Part shown: positions 51,321-59,485 of the stretch, one piece after another
Position numbering within the stretch: position 1 is the stretch's first letter
Layout of the letters: every line of letters begins with the position of its first letter
NCBI GenBank assembly: GCA_000752215.1
Contig: CCFG01000010.1
Span: 333,075 to 397,074, forward strand
Length of the DNA stretch: 64,000 nt
Origin: a bacterium MS4
GTDB taxonomy: Bacteria; Bacillota; Clostridia; Oscillospirales; Acutalibacteraceae
Direction of reading: 5' to 3'
Position numbers and translations under genes: made by a program
The notes under the pieces: generated by a model
What the model saw: the letters and a program-made list of their open reading frames with translations, nothing else
Told to the model about the DNA's origin: nothing
Databases searched by the model: none

Positions 51321-52091
51321 ATGGCAAAGGTTACTTTGATTGCTTATACTCCCGAACCGGAAAAAACAGTTGCGCAGGCGGCAAAGCTCTGTTATTCGCC
51401 TGCTTCCATAGAAGATATATCGGAAGGACTCACCGACGAAAAGGTCGCGTCCTTTGTGGACATGCTGGCCGAAATCGGGCATGAAAGCCCGATTGAGCAC
51501 GCGTCCTTCACCTTTGGGATCGAAGGGGTTTCCCGCTCCTTTCTGGCGCAGATGACCCGCCACCGCATCGCCTCCTACAGTGTGCAGAGCCAGCGCTACG
51601 TGACGGAAGCCTGTTTTGAATACGTAATTCCGCCGGAGATTGAGGCAATTCCCGAAGCGAAGGCGGAGTTCCTTCTGGCCATGGAGGAGGACCAAAAACA
51701 CTATGAAAAGCTGACGTCTCTTTTAAAGGAGAAGCATAAAAAAGCGCTGATGGACGCCGGAAAGGATGAAAAGTCCGCCGAGCGTGCCGCGCAGAAGCAG
51801 GCGATTGAGGACGCGCGGTTTGTCCTGCCCAATGCCTGCGACACCAAGATGGTGTGCACGATGAACGCCCGCTCGCTGTATAATTTCTTTTCCCACCGCT
51901 GCTGCAACCGCGCCCAGTGGGAAATCCGCGCCGTCGCGGTGGAGATGCTGCGGCTTGTCCGCGGCGTGGCGCCGCACCTTTTCAAGCACTGCGGGCCGCC
52001 CTGCCTGCGCGGTGCATGCCCGGAGGGCAAAATGTCCTGCGGCAAAATCAACGAGGTGCGCGAGTTTTTTAATGGAATAGGGGAAAACTGA
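51321..52091 (+). CDS. thyX: Flavin-dependent thymidylate synthase
   Basis: 256 residues. The ThyX motif is RHRIASYSVQSQRY (about 75-88). The C-terminal HLFKHCGPPCLRGACPEG is usual in clostridial members. It methylates dUMP to dTMP with methylene-THF and FADH2. The ATG at 51321 has AAAGGGG upstream; a start at 51291 has none. Its stop overlaps the tmk start (TGATG), so the product dTMP meets its kinase. dcd and glyA in this window supply the substrates. Confidence 0.96.
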   Translation: MAKVTLIAYTPEPEKTVAQAAKLCYSPASIEDISEGLTDEKVASFVDMLAEIGHESPIEHASFTFGIEGVSRSFLAQMTRHRIASYSVQSQRYVTEACFEYVIPPEIEAIPEAKAEFLLAMEEDQKHYEKLTSLLKEKHKKALMDAGKDEKSAERAAQKQAIEDARFVLPNACDTKMVCTMNARSLYNFFSHRCCNRAQWEIRAVAVEMLRLVRGVAPHLFKHCGPPCLRGACPEGKMSCGKINEVREFFNGIGEN

Positions 52092-52756
52092 TGAGCGGAA
52101 AATTAATTACCATGGAGGGCCTGGACGGCAGCGGAAAGGCAACGCAGACCGAACTGCTCTGCAAAGCGCTGGCCGGACGGGGCGTGAAGCTGCGCCGCGT
52201 TTCCTTTCCGGACTATAACGAGCCGTCCTCCGTTCTGGCCAAGATGTACCTGAACGGGGAATTCGGCTCCGATCCCGACGATGTGAACGCGTACGCCGCT
52301 TCCTCGTTTTATGCGGTCGACCGTTATGCAAGCTATCAAAAGCACTGGCGACAGGATTACCGTAACGGCTCCCTGATTATTGCCGACCGGTATTCAACTT
52401 CCAATATTGTGTTTCAGCTTTCCAAGCTGCCGCGGGAGCAGTGGCCCGGCTTTGTGGAGTGGGTGCAGGACTATGAATACGACAAGCTGGGACTGCCCCG
52501 TCCAGACCTGACTATTTACCTCAACATGCCGCTGGAGGTTTCCCAGAAGCTTTTGAGCGGCAGGTACCATGGAAACGAGGAAAAGAAGGATATCCATGAA
52601 AGCAACGCGGAGTATCTGCGCGCATGCCGGATCAGCGCGGAGTATGCGGTGCAGAGGCTGAACTGGAAAACGGTTGAGTGCGCGGACAGCAGGGGCCTGA
52701 AAACGGTTGAACAGATTCACGGTGAAGTCATGGAGATTGCGGCGGGCGTGCTGTAA
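52091..52756 (+). CDS. tmk: Thymidylate kinase-like protein
   Basis: 221 residues. The P-loop is MEGLDGSGKATQTELL, the DRY-type motif is IIADRYSTSN, and the lid carries GRYHGNEEKKDIHE. Thymidylate kinase turns dTMP to dTDP. The one-base overlap with thyX means coupled translation and strongly supports the function. Confidence 0.9.
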   Translation: MSGKLITMEGLDGSGKATQTELLCKALAGRGVKLRRVSFPDYNEPSSVLAKMYLNGEFGSDPDDVNAYAASSFYAVDRYASYQKHWRQDYRNGSLIIADRYSTSNIVFQLSKLPREQWPGFVEWVQDYEYDKLGLPRPDLTIYLNMPLEVSQKLLSGRYHGNEEKKDIHESNAEYLRACRISAEYAVQRLNWKTVECADSRGLKTVEQIHGEVMEIAAGVL

Positions 52757-52794
52757 GCCCGCGGCTTCCTTACGACAGAGAAGGGCGGTTTGGT

Positions 52795-53682
52795 ATGATT
52801 TGTTTTGCTGACTGGGAAATGCGCGGCGAGCTTGCAGAAATCTGGGCAAGCTGCTTTCACGAGCCGGTGCGTCCGGCAAAATATTTTCTGAATAATTATT
52901 ATAAGCCCGAGAACTGTCTGGTTTATAAAATGGGGGAGAAAACCGCGTCCGTCGTTTATCTGCTGCCCGCCCGGCTTCTTGCCGGCCCGGCGGCCGTGCA
53001 GGCGCACTATATTTATGCGGCGGCTACCTTGCCGCAGTACCGCGGGCACGGCTGTATGGCGGCGCTTCTGGCCGCGGCCGCGCTGGTAGGGGCCAACCGG
53101 GGGGATCAGTATTCCGTGGTGCTTCCTGCCGAACCGGGCTTGTACGGTCTTTATGAAAAGTCTGACTATACGAAATTTTTTCAGGTCGGCACCGTTTCTC
53201 TGTCATTGGAGGAAATGTGTTCGCTGGCCGATTCGGGAGTTTCCGCCAGAACCCTTCTGACGTATGGCCAGATGAACGGACTCCGCCGGGAAAAGCTGGC
53301 GGGGAGAACCGGTTCCGTGCTTTGGAGCGACGAAGCGTTTGCCTTTGCCGCCGGAATGGGCAAAATTTACGGAGACAGAATGATCTGCTCCCGTACCGGT
53401 GAAAAATTCGCGTACGCCCTGTGCCGCCGGACGGATTCCGACGCCTGTGCGGTTCTGGAACTGATGGCGGACGGCGATACCATTCGCGATCTTGCGGCGA
53501 ACATCATCAGCGGGCTGCCGGCTGAACGGTATACGTTCCGCCTGCCCGTCTGGGAGCCCCTCTTGGGAAAGCAGGGGGAAATATCCGATTTCGGGATGCT
53601 GAAGCCCCTCGGAGGAGCTGCTGCTTTGGATTCGGTGCGGCAGGCTTCGGCCGCGCCGTATCTCGGATTGCCGCTGGATTAA
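52795..53682 (+). CDS. GNAT-family acetyltransferase (Eis-like layout)
   Basis: 295 residues. The N-terminal half has a GNAT core with the acetyl-CoA loop TLPQYRGHGCMAALLAAAAL (about 82-101) and PAEPGLYGLYEKSDYTKFF. The C-terminal part (about 180-295) may be a second GNAT-like or sterol-carrier-like domain, as in Eis-type proteins. The substrate is unknown. It lies between tmk and the DJ-1 gene on the same strand. The start at 52795 follows AGAAGGG. Confidence 0.8.
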   Translation: MICFADWEMRGELAEIWASCFHEPVRPAKYFLNNYYKPENCLVYKMGEKTASVVYLLPARLLAGPAAVQAHYIYAAATLPQYRGHGCMAALLAAAALVGANRGDQYSVVLPAEPGLYGLYEKSDYTKFFQVGTVSLSLEEMCSLADSGVSARTLLTYGQMNGLRREKLAGRTGSVLWSDEAFAFAAGMGKIYGDRMICSRTGEKFAYALCRRTDSDACAVLELMADGDTIRDLAANIISGLPAERYTFRLPVWEPLLGKQGEISDFGMLKPLGGAAALDSVRQASAAPYLGLPLD

Positions 53683-53698
53683 TTTTGGAGGTGTTAAA

Positions 53699-54238
53699 AT
53701 GATTTATCTTTTTCTGGCAGATGGATTTGAGGAAATCGAGGCTCTGGCGACCGTCGATGTTTTAAGGCGTGCCGGCTGCGAGCTGGTTACGGTCGGCGTC
53801 GGCGGTAAAAAAATCACCGGGGCGCATCAGATTGAAGTGACCGCCGATATAGAGGAAAAGGAAGCGGTGACGGACGGGCTGGATATGGTGGTGCTGCCGG
53901 GCGGAATGCCGGGTACGCTCAATCTGGAAAAATCCCCGATTGTGAAAGCCGTCATCCGTTACTGCGCGGAAAACGACCGATATATTTGCGCGATCTGCGC
54001 GGCCCCCTCCATCTTAGGCCATATGAATCTGCTGAAAGAACATACGGCGACCTGCTTCCCGGGCTATGAGCAGGAGCTGCACGCAAAAACCGTGTCCGAC
54101 GGACCGGTCTGCGTCAGCGGAAAGATCATCACGGCGAGGGGCGCCGGCGTCGCCGTCGAATTTGCACTTCAAATTGTGGAAGTGCTTTTTGGCGCTGAAA
54201 AATCAAAGATGCTTAGGAAGTCGATGCAATGTATGTAA
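53699..54238 (+). CDS. DJ-1/PfpI family protein
   Basis: 179 residues of the DJ-1/ThiJ/YajL group. The nucleophile-elbow Cys is in YICAICAAPSILG (about 100), and the acidic partner is Glu in FLADGFEEIEAL. Members act in glyoxal handling, chaperoning or as hydrolases. An ideal GGAGGTG box precedes the ATG. The following cyclo-ligase gene starts inside its last codons. Confidence 0.92.
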   Translation: MIYLFLADGFEEIEALATVDVLRRAGCELVTVGVGGKKITGAHQIEVTADIEEKEAVTDGLDMVVLPGGMPGTLNLEKSPIVKAVIRYCAENDRYICAICAAPSILGHMNLLKEHTATCFPGYEQELHAKTVSDGPVCVSGKIITARGAGVAVEFALQIVEVLFGAEKSKMLRKSMQCM

Positions 54239-54825
54239 GAAATATCCGGGAAATCAAAATGAATCTGCGCGCGCGCTATCGCCAGTTCCGCGAAAAGCTG
54301 GGTGAGGACCGGAAAATCAGCCTGGATTCCACAATCCAGAGCAGGATGCTCGCGCTGCGGGAATACGCGGCGGCGGACACGGTCTTCACGTATGTGAGCA
54401 AGCCGATCGAGGTGGACACGATTGCCCTGATCAAGGCCGCGCTGGCCAACCACAAGCTGGTCGCCGCGCCGCGCTGCGTTCCGGACACCTACGATATGGA
54501 ATTTTTTTATATCACCTCGCTTGACGATCTGGAAAAAGGCAGCTTCGGCGTGCTGGAACCGATCGTGTCGAAGTGCCGCAGGGTGACCGATTTTTCCCGG
54601 GGTTTCTGCATTGTGCCGGGACTCAGCTTTGACGCACAGGGGTACCGCCTCGGCTACGGCAAGGGGTATTACGACCGCTTTCTGGCGGAGTTCGGCGGGA
54701 CCACTGTCGGAATCTGTTATTCCGGCTGTGTCCAGTGGAATCTGCCCCACGGCTACTACGACAAGCCGGTCGACATTCTGATTACAGAGAAATACATCAG
54801 GAGAATGGCCAATCAGAAAAACTGA
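54229..54825 (+). CDS. 5-formyltetrahydrofolate cyclo-ligase
   Basis: 198 residues. Family blocks are IREIKMNLRARYRQFR at the N-terminus, VAAPRCVPDTYDMEFF, and the C-terminal RLGYGKGYYDRFLAEF with the ATP loop. It recycles 5-formyl-THF to methenyl-THF with ATP. The ATG at 54229 has AGGAAG 8 bases upstream and overlaps the DJ-1 gene by 10 bases; ATG 54259 is possible but would remove a conserved segment. It belongs to the one-carbon theme with glyA and thyX. Confidence 0.93.
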   Translation: MYVRNIREIKMNLRARYRQFREKLGEDRKISLDSTIQSRMLALREYAAADTVFTYVSKPIEVDTIALIKAALANHKLVAAPRCVPDTYDMEFFYITSLDDLEKGSFGVLEPIVSKCRRVTDFSRGFCIVPGLSFDAQGYRLGYGKGYYDRFLAEFGGTTVGICYSGCVQWNLPHGYYDKPVDILITEKYIRRMANQKN

Positions 54826-54861
54826 AAGGCCATCCTGATGTTTAAACAGGAGGACGTATCC

Positions 54862-56175
54862 ATGAACGACGACAGGGACCTTAACGAGTACCACCAGAAA
54901 AAGGTGGAAAGCTTTAAGCTGAATATTCCCGATGAGGATTTGGGCGATCTGCCGGGTACGGACCTTTCTTCCGATCTGCGCGGTGCGGACGACGGTGCGT
55001 CCAACAGCGTCATCAGCAGCTACAGCGACCCGCGCGAGGCGCAGAAGGCAAAGTCCATGCAGGATGAAGCGGAAATCAAAGCCGAAAAGGCGCACCAGCT
55101 CCGCAATAAGGAAAAGGGCAGAAAAAACAAGGGCTTTTTCCGGTTCATCTGGATCATTATGGTTCTGTTTGCTTCCATCCTTTTTTCACAGTTCCTGATT
55201 ACGGGAATCAACGACATGCTCGCGATCGGCAAGGAAAAGGTGAGCGTGACGGTCGAAATACCGAAGAACGCCTCCGGCGGACAGGTTGCGGAAGTCCTGA
55301 ACAGCGCCGGTATCATCCGCGACGCGAGTTTCTTTCAGGTTTATTCCAAGCTGACGAAGGCGGACGGCCATTACAGCAACGGCAGCTATAAAATCGATAC
55401 CAATATGGACTATGAGGCCATTATTAATAATCTTCAGTCCAATACAAACCGCGTGGACACCGTGAAAATCACCTTCAAAGAGGGCGCCAACATCCTTGAA
55501 ATTGCAGACCTGATGGAGAAAAACGGGGTCTGCTCCTCCAAGGAAGTGCTTTCCGTTGTGAATTCGGACACCTTTGATAAAAGCTATGAAATGCTTCAGG
55601 CAATCACAAACGAGCCGGACCGCTACTACAAGCTTGAGGGCTACCTATTCCCGGACACCTATGAATTTTATAAGGACGAGGACCCCGAGCAGGCGGTCGA
55701 AAAGCTGATCAGCAACTGCAGTAAGAAGCTGACCAAGCAGATCCGCAATAAGGCGGCGTCAGAGAATATGACGATTGACCAGATGATGACGCTGGCTTCC
55801 ATGATTCAGGCGGAAGCGGCGGACAAAGACGATATGTACAAGATTTCCTCCGTTTTCCACAACCGCCTGAACAGCGGCGGAGAGGGCGACCTGCTTCGCC
55901 TGCGTTCGGATCCGACCACCTATTATCCGTACCGTACCAAGGCGGCCGTACCCTCCGATATACGCGAAACCTATAAGAGCAAATACGATACTTATACCAT
56001 CAAGGGCCTGCCCGCGGGGCCGATCTGCAACCCGGGCGCGGATGCGATCGACGCGGCCTTAAATCCCGCAAGCACCAAATATTATTACTTCTGCCATGAT
56101 AAGAACGGAAAAGCGTATTATGCCGCGACCAATGCGCAGCATGAAGCGAATCTGAAAAAGGCGGGACTGAAATAG
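54862..56175 (+). CDS. mltG: Endolytic transglycosylase MltG
   Basis: 437 residues. A charged cytosolic N-terminus (about 1-85) precedes one membrane helix (about 95-118). The extracellular YceG domain follows, with the LysM-like subdomain (VEIPKNASGGQVAEVLNSAG), the catalytic Glu in LASMIQAEAADKDD, and late LPAGPICNPGADAIDAAL. MltG cuts nascent glycan strands and sets their length. The ATG at 54862 has AGGAGG 8 bases upstream; an earlier ATG at 54838 lacks a site. Confidence 0.94.
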   Translation: MNDDRDLNEYHQKKVESFKLNIPDEDLGDLPGTDLSSDLRGADDGASNSVISSYSDPREAQKAKSMQDEAEIKAEKAHQLRNKEKGRKNKGFFRFIWIIMVLFASILFSQFLITGINDMLAIGKEKVSVTVEIPKNASGGQVAEVLNSAGIIRDASFFQVYSKLTKADGHYSNGSYKIDTNMDYEAIINNLQSNTNRVDTVKITFKEGANILEIADLMEKNGVCSSKEVLSVVNSDTFDKSYEMLQAITNEPDRYYKLEGYLFPDTYEFYKDEDPEQAVEKLISNCSKKLTKQIRNKAASENMTIDQMMTLASMIQAEAADKDDMYKISSVFHNRLNSGGEGDLLRLRSDPTTYYPYRTKAAVPSDIRETYKSKYDTYTIKGLPAGPICNPGADAIDAALNPASTKYYYFCHDKNGKAYYAATNAQHEANLKKAGLK

Positions 56176-56195
56176 AAGGCTTTGGAGGACAAAAA

Positions 56196-57419
56196 TTGAC
56201 GGATACGAATCAACGCGCTGAGCTGCTTTCCCCCGTGGGTGACAGGGAACGGCTCGGCGCGGCAATCAGCTTTGGCGCCGACGCGGTTTATCTGGCCGGA
56301 CAGGAATTCGGCATGCGCACGGCGCCGTCCAATTTTACAAACGAAGAACTGGTTCAGGCGGTGCAATACGCGCACGGCAAAAACGTCAGGGTCTATCTGA
56401 CCTGCAACACCGTACCGCACAACGACGAGCTTTCGCGTCTGCCGGAATTTCTGCAGTTTGCGCAGGAAGCCGGGGTGGACGCGCTGATTATCGCGGATTT
56501 CGGAGTCATGGTGATGGCGAAGAAATACGCGCCGAAGGTGGATATTCACATGTCCACACAGGCCGGCGTCGCGAACTACGTCAGTGCCCGTGAGCTGTAC
56601 GATCTGGGCGCTTCCCGCGTTGTGCTGGCGCGCGAGCTGAGCCTTGGGGAGATTGCGGAAATCCGCGCCAAAACGCCCCGGGAGCTTGAACTGGAGGTTT
56701 TTGTGCACGGCGCCATGTGCGTTTCGTTTTCCGGCCGCTGCCTGCTTTCCAGCTATCTGACGGGGCGCGACGCGAACCGCGGCGACTGCGCGCAGCCGTG
56801 CCGCTGGGAATACGCGCTGATGGAAGCCAAGCGTCCGGGCCAGTATATGCCGGTTTTTGAGGACGGACACGGTACCTACATTCTGAATTCTAAAGATATG
56901 TGCATGATCGAACATATTCCCGAAATTCTGAAAACCGGTGTGACAAGCCTGAAAATAGAGGGCAGGGCAAAGTCCGCGTACTATGTTTCGGTGACGACCA
57001 ACGCCTACCGGAACGCCATTGACGAATACTGCGCGGACCCGGAAAAAAAGGTCTCCTCATGGATCGTGGAGGAGCTGAACAAGATCAGCCACCGCGAGTA
57101 CAGCACCGGCTTTTACTTCGGGACCGAACCGGGGCAGGTGTACGGAAACGGCGGCTATGTGCGGGAATACGATGTGATTGCCGTCTGCGAAAGCTATGAA
57201 AACGGCGTGGCGGCGCTTTCCCAGCGCAACCGCTTTTTCAAAGGCGATACCGCCGACGTGCTGGAGGCGGGAAACCGTCCGTTCCTTCTTCCGCTGAACG
57301 AATTATATGATAAGGACTGGAACCCGATCGATTCGGCACCTCACGCCACGATGACCGTATTTCTCAAAACCGACCGGCCCATTCAAAAGGGCGCGATTCT
57401 TCGCAAGGCAAGAATCTGA
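56196..57419 (+). CDS. U32-family peptidase-like protein (TrhP/YrrO type)
   Basis: 407 residues. Landmarks are ELLSPVGDRERLGAAISFGADAVYLAG at the start, the signature FVHGAMCVSFSGRCLLSSYL, and Cys-rich ANRGDCAQPCRWEY, which resembles an iron-sulfur site. U32 proteins such as TrhP/YrrN/YrrO hydroxylate tRNA uridine 34 rather than cut proteins. The gene follows mltG, as in Bacillus. The start is TTG 56196 with GGAGG upstream. Confidence 0.92.
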   Translation: MTDTNQRAELLSPVGDRERLGAAISFGADAVYLAGQEFGMRTAPSNFTNEELVQAVQYAHGKNVRVYLTCNTVPHNDELSRLPEFLQFAQEAGVDALIIADFGVMVMAKKYAPKVDIHMSTQAGVANYVSARELYDLGASRVVLARELSLGEIAEIRAKTPRELELEVFVHGAMCVSFSGRCLLSSYLTGRDANRGDCAQPCRWEYALMEAKRPGQYMPVFEDGHGTYILNSKDMCMIEHIPEILKTGVTSLKIEGRAKSAYYVSVTTNAYRNAIDEYCADPEKKVSSWIVEELNKISHREYSTGFYFGTEPGQVYGNGGYVREYDVIAVCESYENGVAALSQRNRFFKGDTADVLEAGNRPFLLPLNELYDKDWNPIDSAPHATMTVFLKTDRPIQKGAILRKARI

Positions 57420-57469
57420 CCCAATATCGTGCAGATTCCATGCATTGACAGGGAAAATTATGATTAAAG

Positions 57470-57506
57470 CTCCCCCATATTGGTAATCCTAACCAGTATG
57501 GGGGAG
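57470..57506 (+). promoter_or_regulatory. Hairpin covering the ribosome binding site of the PBP gene
   Basis: CTCCCCCATA pairs perfectly with TATGGGGGAG, with an inner TTGGT/ACCA pairing. The 3' arm contains the GGGGGAG box for the ATG at 57514, and TTTTT follows. It may be a terminator for the U32 gene, a translational lock, or both. Confidence 0.65.
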
Positions 57507-57513
57507 TGTTTTT

Positions 57514-59115
57514 ATGGAAAAAAGAACAGCCGCTTTTTTCGGTGTGTTTATGCTTTGTCTGTTTCTCTGCGTTTTAAGCCTGTACACGGTGTCGGACGGT
57601 GCTCAGCTTGCCGCGACCGCCGACAACCAGAGCAGCTACAAGCTGGTGGTGGCAAAAACAAGAGGGACCATTTACGACTGCAATAAAGTCTCTTTGACCG
57701 GCGCGGATACGGAGTACGCCGCCGCCATTGCGCCGAGTGTGGAGGGTGCGGCGGCACTCAGCAAGGTGCTGACGGAAAAGGAACTGGAGAGTGTTTATCC
57801 GTCCCTGACCGCGGGCAAGCCGTTTGCCCTGAAGCTGCCGAAAAGCATTACCGCAAACGGGATCGACGTATTTCCCATTGACAAAAGGTATGCCGACAAA
57901 CAGACCGCCGTTCACACCATAGGCTATCTGGACGGTTCCGGCGCAGGCGCCGCCGGGATAGAAAAGGCGTTCAACAAGCAGCTGACGCAGAATCAGGGAC
58001 AGATTTCCGTCACCTATAAGGTGGACGCCGTCAACCGCGTGCTGGCGGGAGAGGACAAAAAGATCAGCGATTCCTCGTATCTGCACAACAGCGGGGTGGT
58101 GCTGACAATCGATAAGAATATTCAGGAGATCGCCGAAGAAGCCGCCGGGAAATATCTGACCAAGGGCGCGGTGATCGTTACGGAGGTACCGTCGTGCAAA
58201 ATCCGCGCGATGGTCAGCCTGCCCGACTTTTCCCCGAACAACATCGCGGCGGCGCTGAAAGCGGAGGGCTCTCCGCTCGTCAACCGCTGCCTTTCCGCGT
58301 ATAACGTGGGTTCCGTATTCAAGCTCGTTTCCGCTTCCGCCGCTCTGGAATACGGCGTTTCGCCGGACACCCAGTACACCTGTACCGGCTCGATCGACGT
58401 GGACGGCGGCATTTTCCATTGCTTTAACGGGGAGAGCCATGGCGCTGAAAATATGAAATCAGCAATCGCGCAGTCCTGCAACACCTATTTTATCAATCTC
58501 ATGAAGCAGGTGCCCCAGGCCCAGTTTTTGCTGATGGCACAGAGCATGGGCTTTGGCCGCTCCTTTGAGATTGCGCCGGGCGTCTCGTCGGCTTCGGGCA
58601 ATCTTCCCACCTTAAAAAGCCTCAATATCCCCAGGGCTCTGGCGAACTTTTCGTTCGGGCAGGGGGATCTGACCGCCACGCCTCTGCAGATTGCGGCAAT
58701 GGTGAACGCGATCGCAAGCGGAGGGGAGTATACGCAGCCCTACCTGTACGAGGGCCTTGTGGATGAAAATCTGAAATACACGGCGAAAGCGCCCGCGCAG
58801 GAAAGCACTCAGGTGATATCACAGAACACGGTGGACCTGCTCCGGGATTTTATGAAGGAATCCATTGAGACGGGAACCAGCAAAAAGGGCAAACCGGCCA
58901 AGGGCGGGGCGGGCGCGAAAACCGCGACCGCGCAGACGGGACGGTATGTGAACGGGGTGGAGGCGGTCGAATCCTGGTTTTCCGGGTTCTATCCGTATGA
59001 AAACCCGAAGTACGTGATCACGGTGTTTGCGGAGGACGGCACCGGCGGCGGCGCGACCTGCGGTCCGGTCTTCAAGCAGATTGCCGACGCGCTGGCCGAT
59101 AAAATCGGTCAATAA
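57514..59115 (+). CDS. Penicillin-binding transpeptidase (class B-like, SpoVD/FtsI-related)
   Basis: 533 residues. An N-terminal membrane anchor (about 6-28) and a dimerisation-type domain precede the transpeptidase domain. The SxxK serine is in YNVGSVFKL, the SxN motif is QSCNTYF, and the position of KTG reads AKTATAQTG, so the Gly is Ala. The protein is shorter than vegetative PBP2 and lacks PASTA repeats. It cross-links peptidoglycan; the truncated layout would suit a sporulation or septal role. The ribosome binding site is within a hairpin. Confidence 0.88.
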   Translation: MEKRTAAFFGVFMLCLFLCVLSLYTVSDGAQLAATADNQSSYKLVVAKTRGTIYDCNKVSLTGADTEYAAAIAPSVEGAAALSKVLTEKELESVYPSLTAGKPFALKLPKSITANGIDVFPIDKRYADKQTAVHTIGYLDGSGAGAAGIEKAFNKQLTQNQGQISVTYKVDAVNRVLAGEDKKISDSSYLHNSGVVLTIDKNIQEIAEEAAGKYLTKGAVIVTEVPSCKIRAMVSLPDFSPNNIAAALKAEGSPLVNRCLSAYNVGSVFKLVSASAALEYGVSPDTQYTCTGSIDVDGGIFHCFNGESHGAENMKSAIAQSCNTYFINLMKQVPQAQFLLMAQSMGFGRSFEIAPGVSSASGNLPTLKSLNIPRALANFSFGQGDLTATPLQIAAMVNAIASGGEYTQPYLYEGLVDENLKYTAKAPAQESTQVISQNTVDLLRDFMKESIETGTSKKGKPAKGGAGAKTATAQTGRYVNGVEAVESWFSGFYPYENPKYVITVFAEDGTGGGATCGPVFKQIADALADKIGQ

Positions 59116-59127
59116 CCGACAATTAGA

Positions 59128-59156
59128 TTGACAAGCCGCGGGATTCAGTTTATAAT
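59128..59156 (+). promoter_or_regulatory. Promoter of the T-box-alaS transcript
   Basis: Perfect TTGACA (59128-59133) and TATAAT (59151-59156) with a 17-base spacer. Confidence 0.85.
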
Positions 59157-59162
59157 CAGGAT

Positions 59163-59425
59163 GAAATAAAGTGAATCGTGCCGGGAACCCCGGCACAGTA
59201 ATAAAGGCGATGAAGGGTACGAAGGTGCCGGGCACTGCAAAAGAGAGGAAATTCACGGCTGAAAGATTTCCGCGGCTGCTGTCACCGAAGCCAACCCGCA
59301 GCCCCGCGGTGAAGAACCGCGGCGTTTTCTCCGCGTTAAGGGGGTTCAAGCGGCGCTCAGGCGCAATTTGGGTGGTACCACGGATTTCTCCGTCCCATTG
59401 TGGACGGTGAAGTCTATTTTTTTGC
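59163..59425 (+). promoter_or_regulatory. T-box riboswitch controlling alaS
   Basis: The leader contains the conserved T-box core GGGTGGTACCACGG (59370-59383), followed by a terminator stem (CCGTCC/GGACGG) and a run of T around 59416-59423. Upstream is a stem I ending in AGAGAGG; the likely specifier codon is GCA (59237-59239), for alanine. Uncharged tRNA-Ala would favour the antiterminator and let alaS be transcribed. Confidence 0.92.
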
Positions 59426-59485
59426 GGCGCGCCGCAATTTCAAAGTTAATTATTTTTGCCTGACAGGCGGAATGGAGTTATTGCA

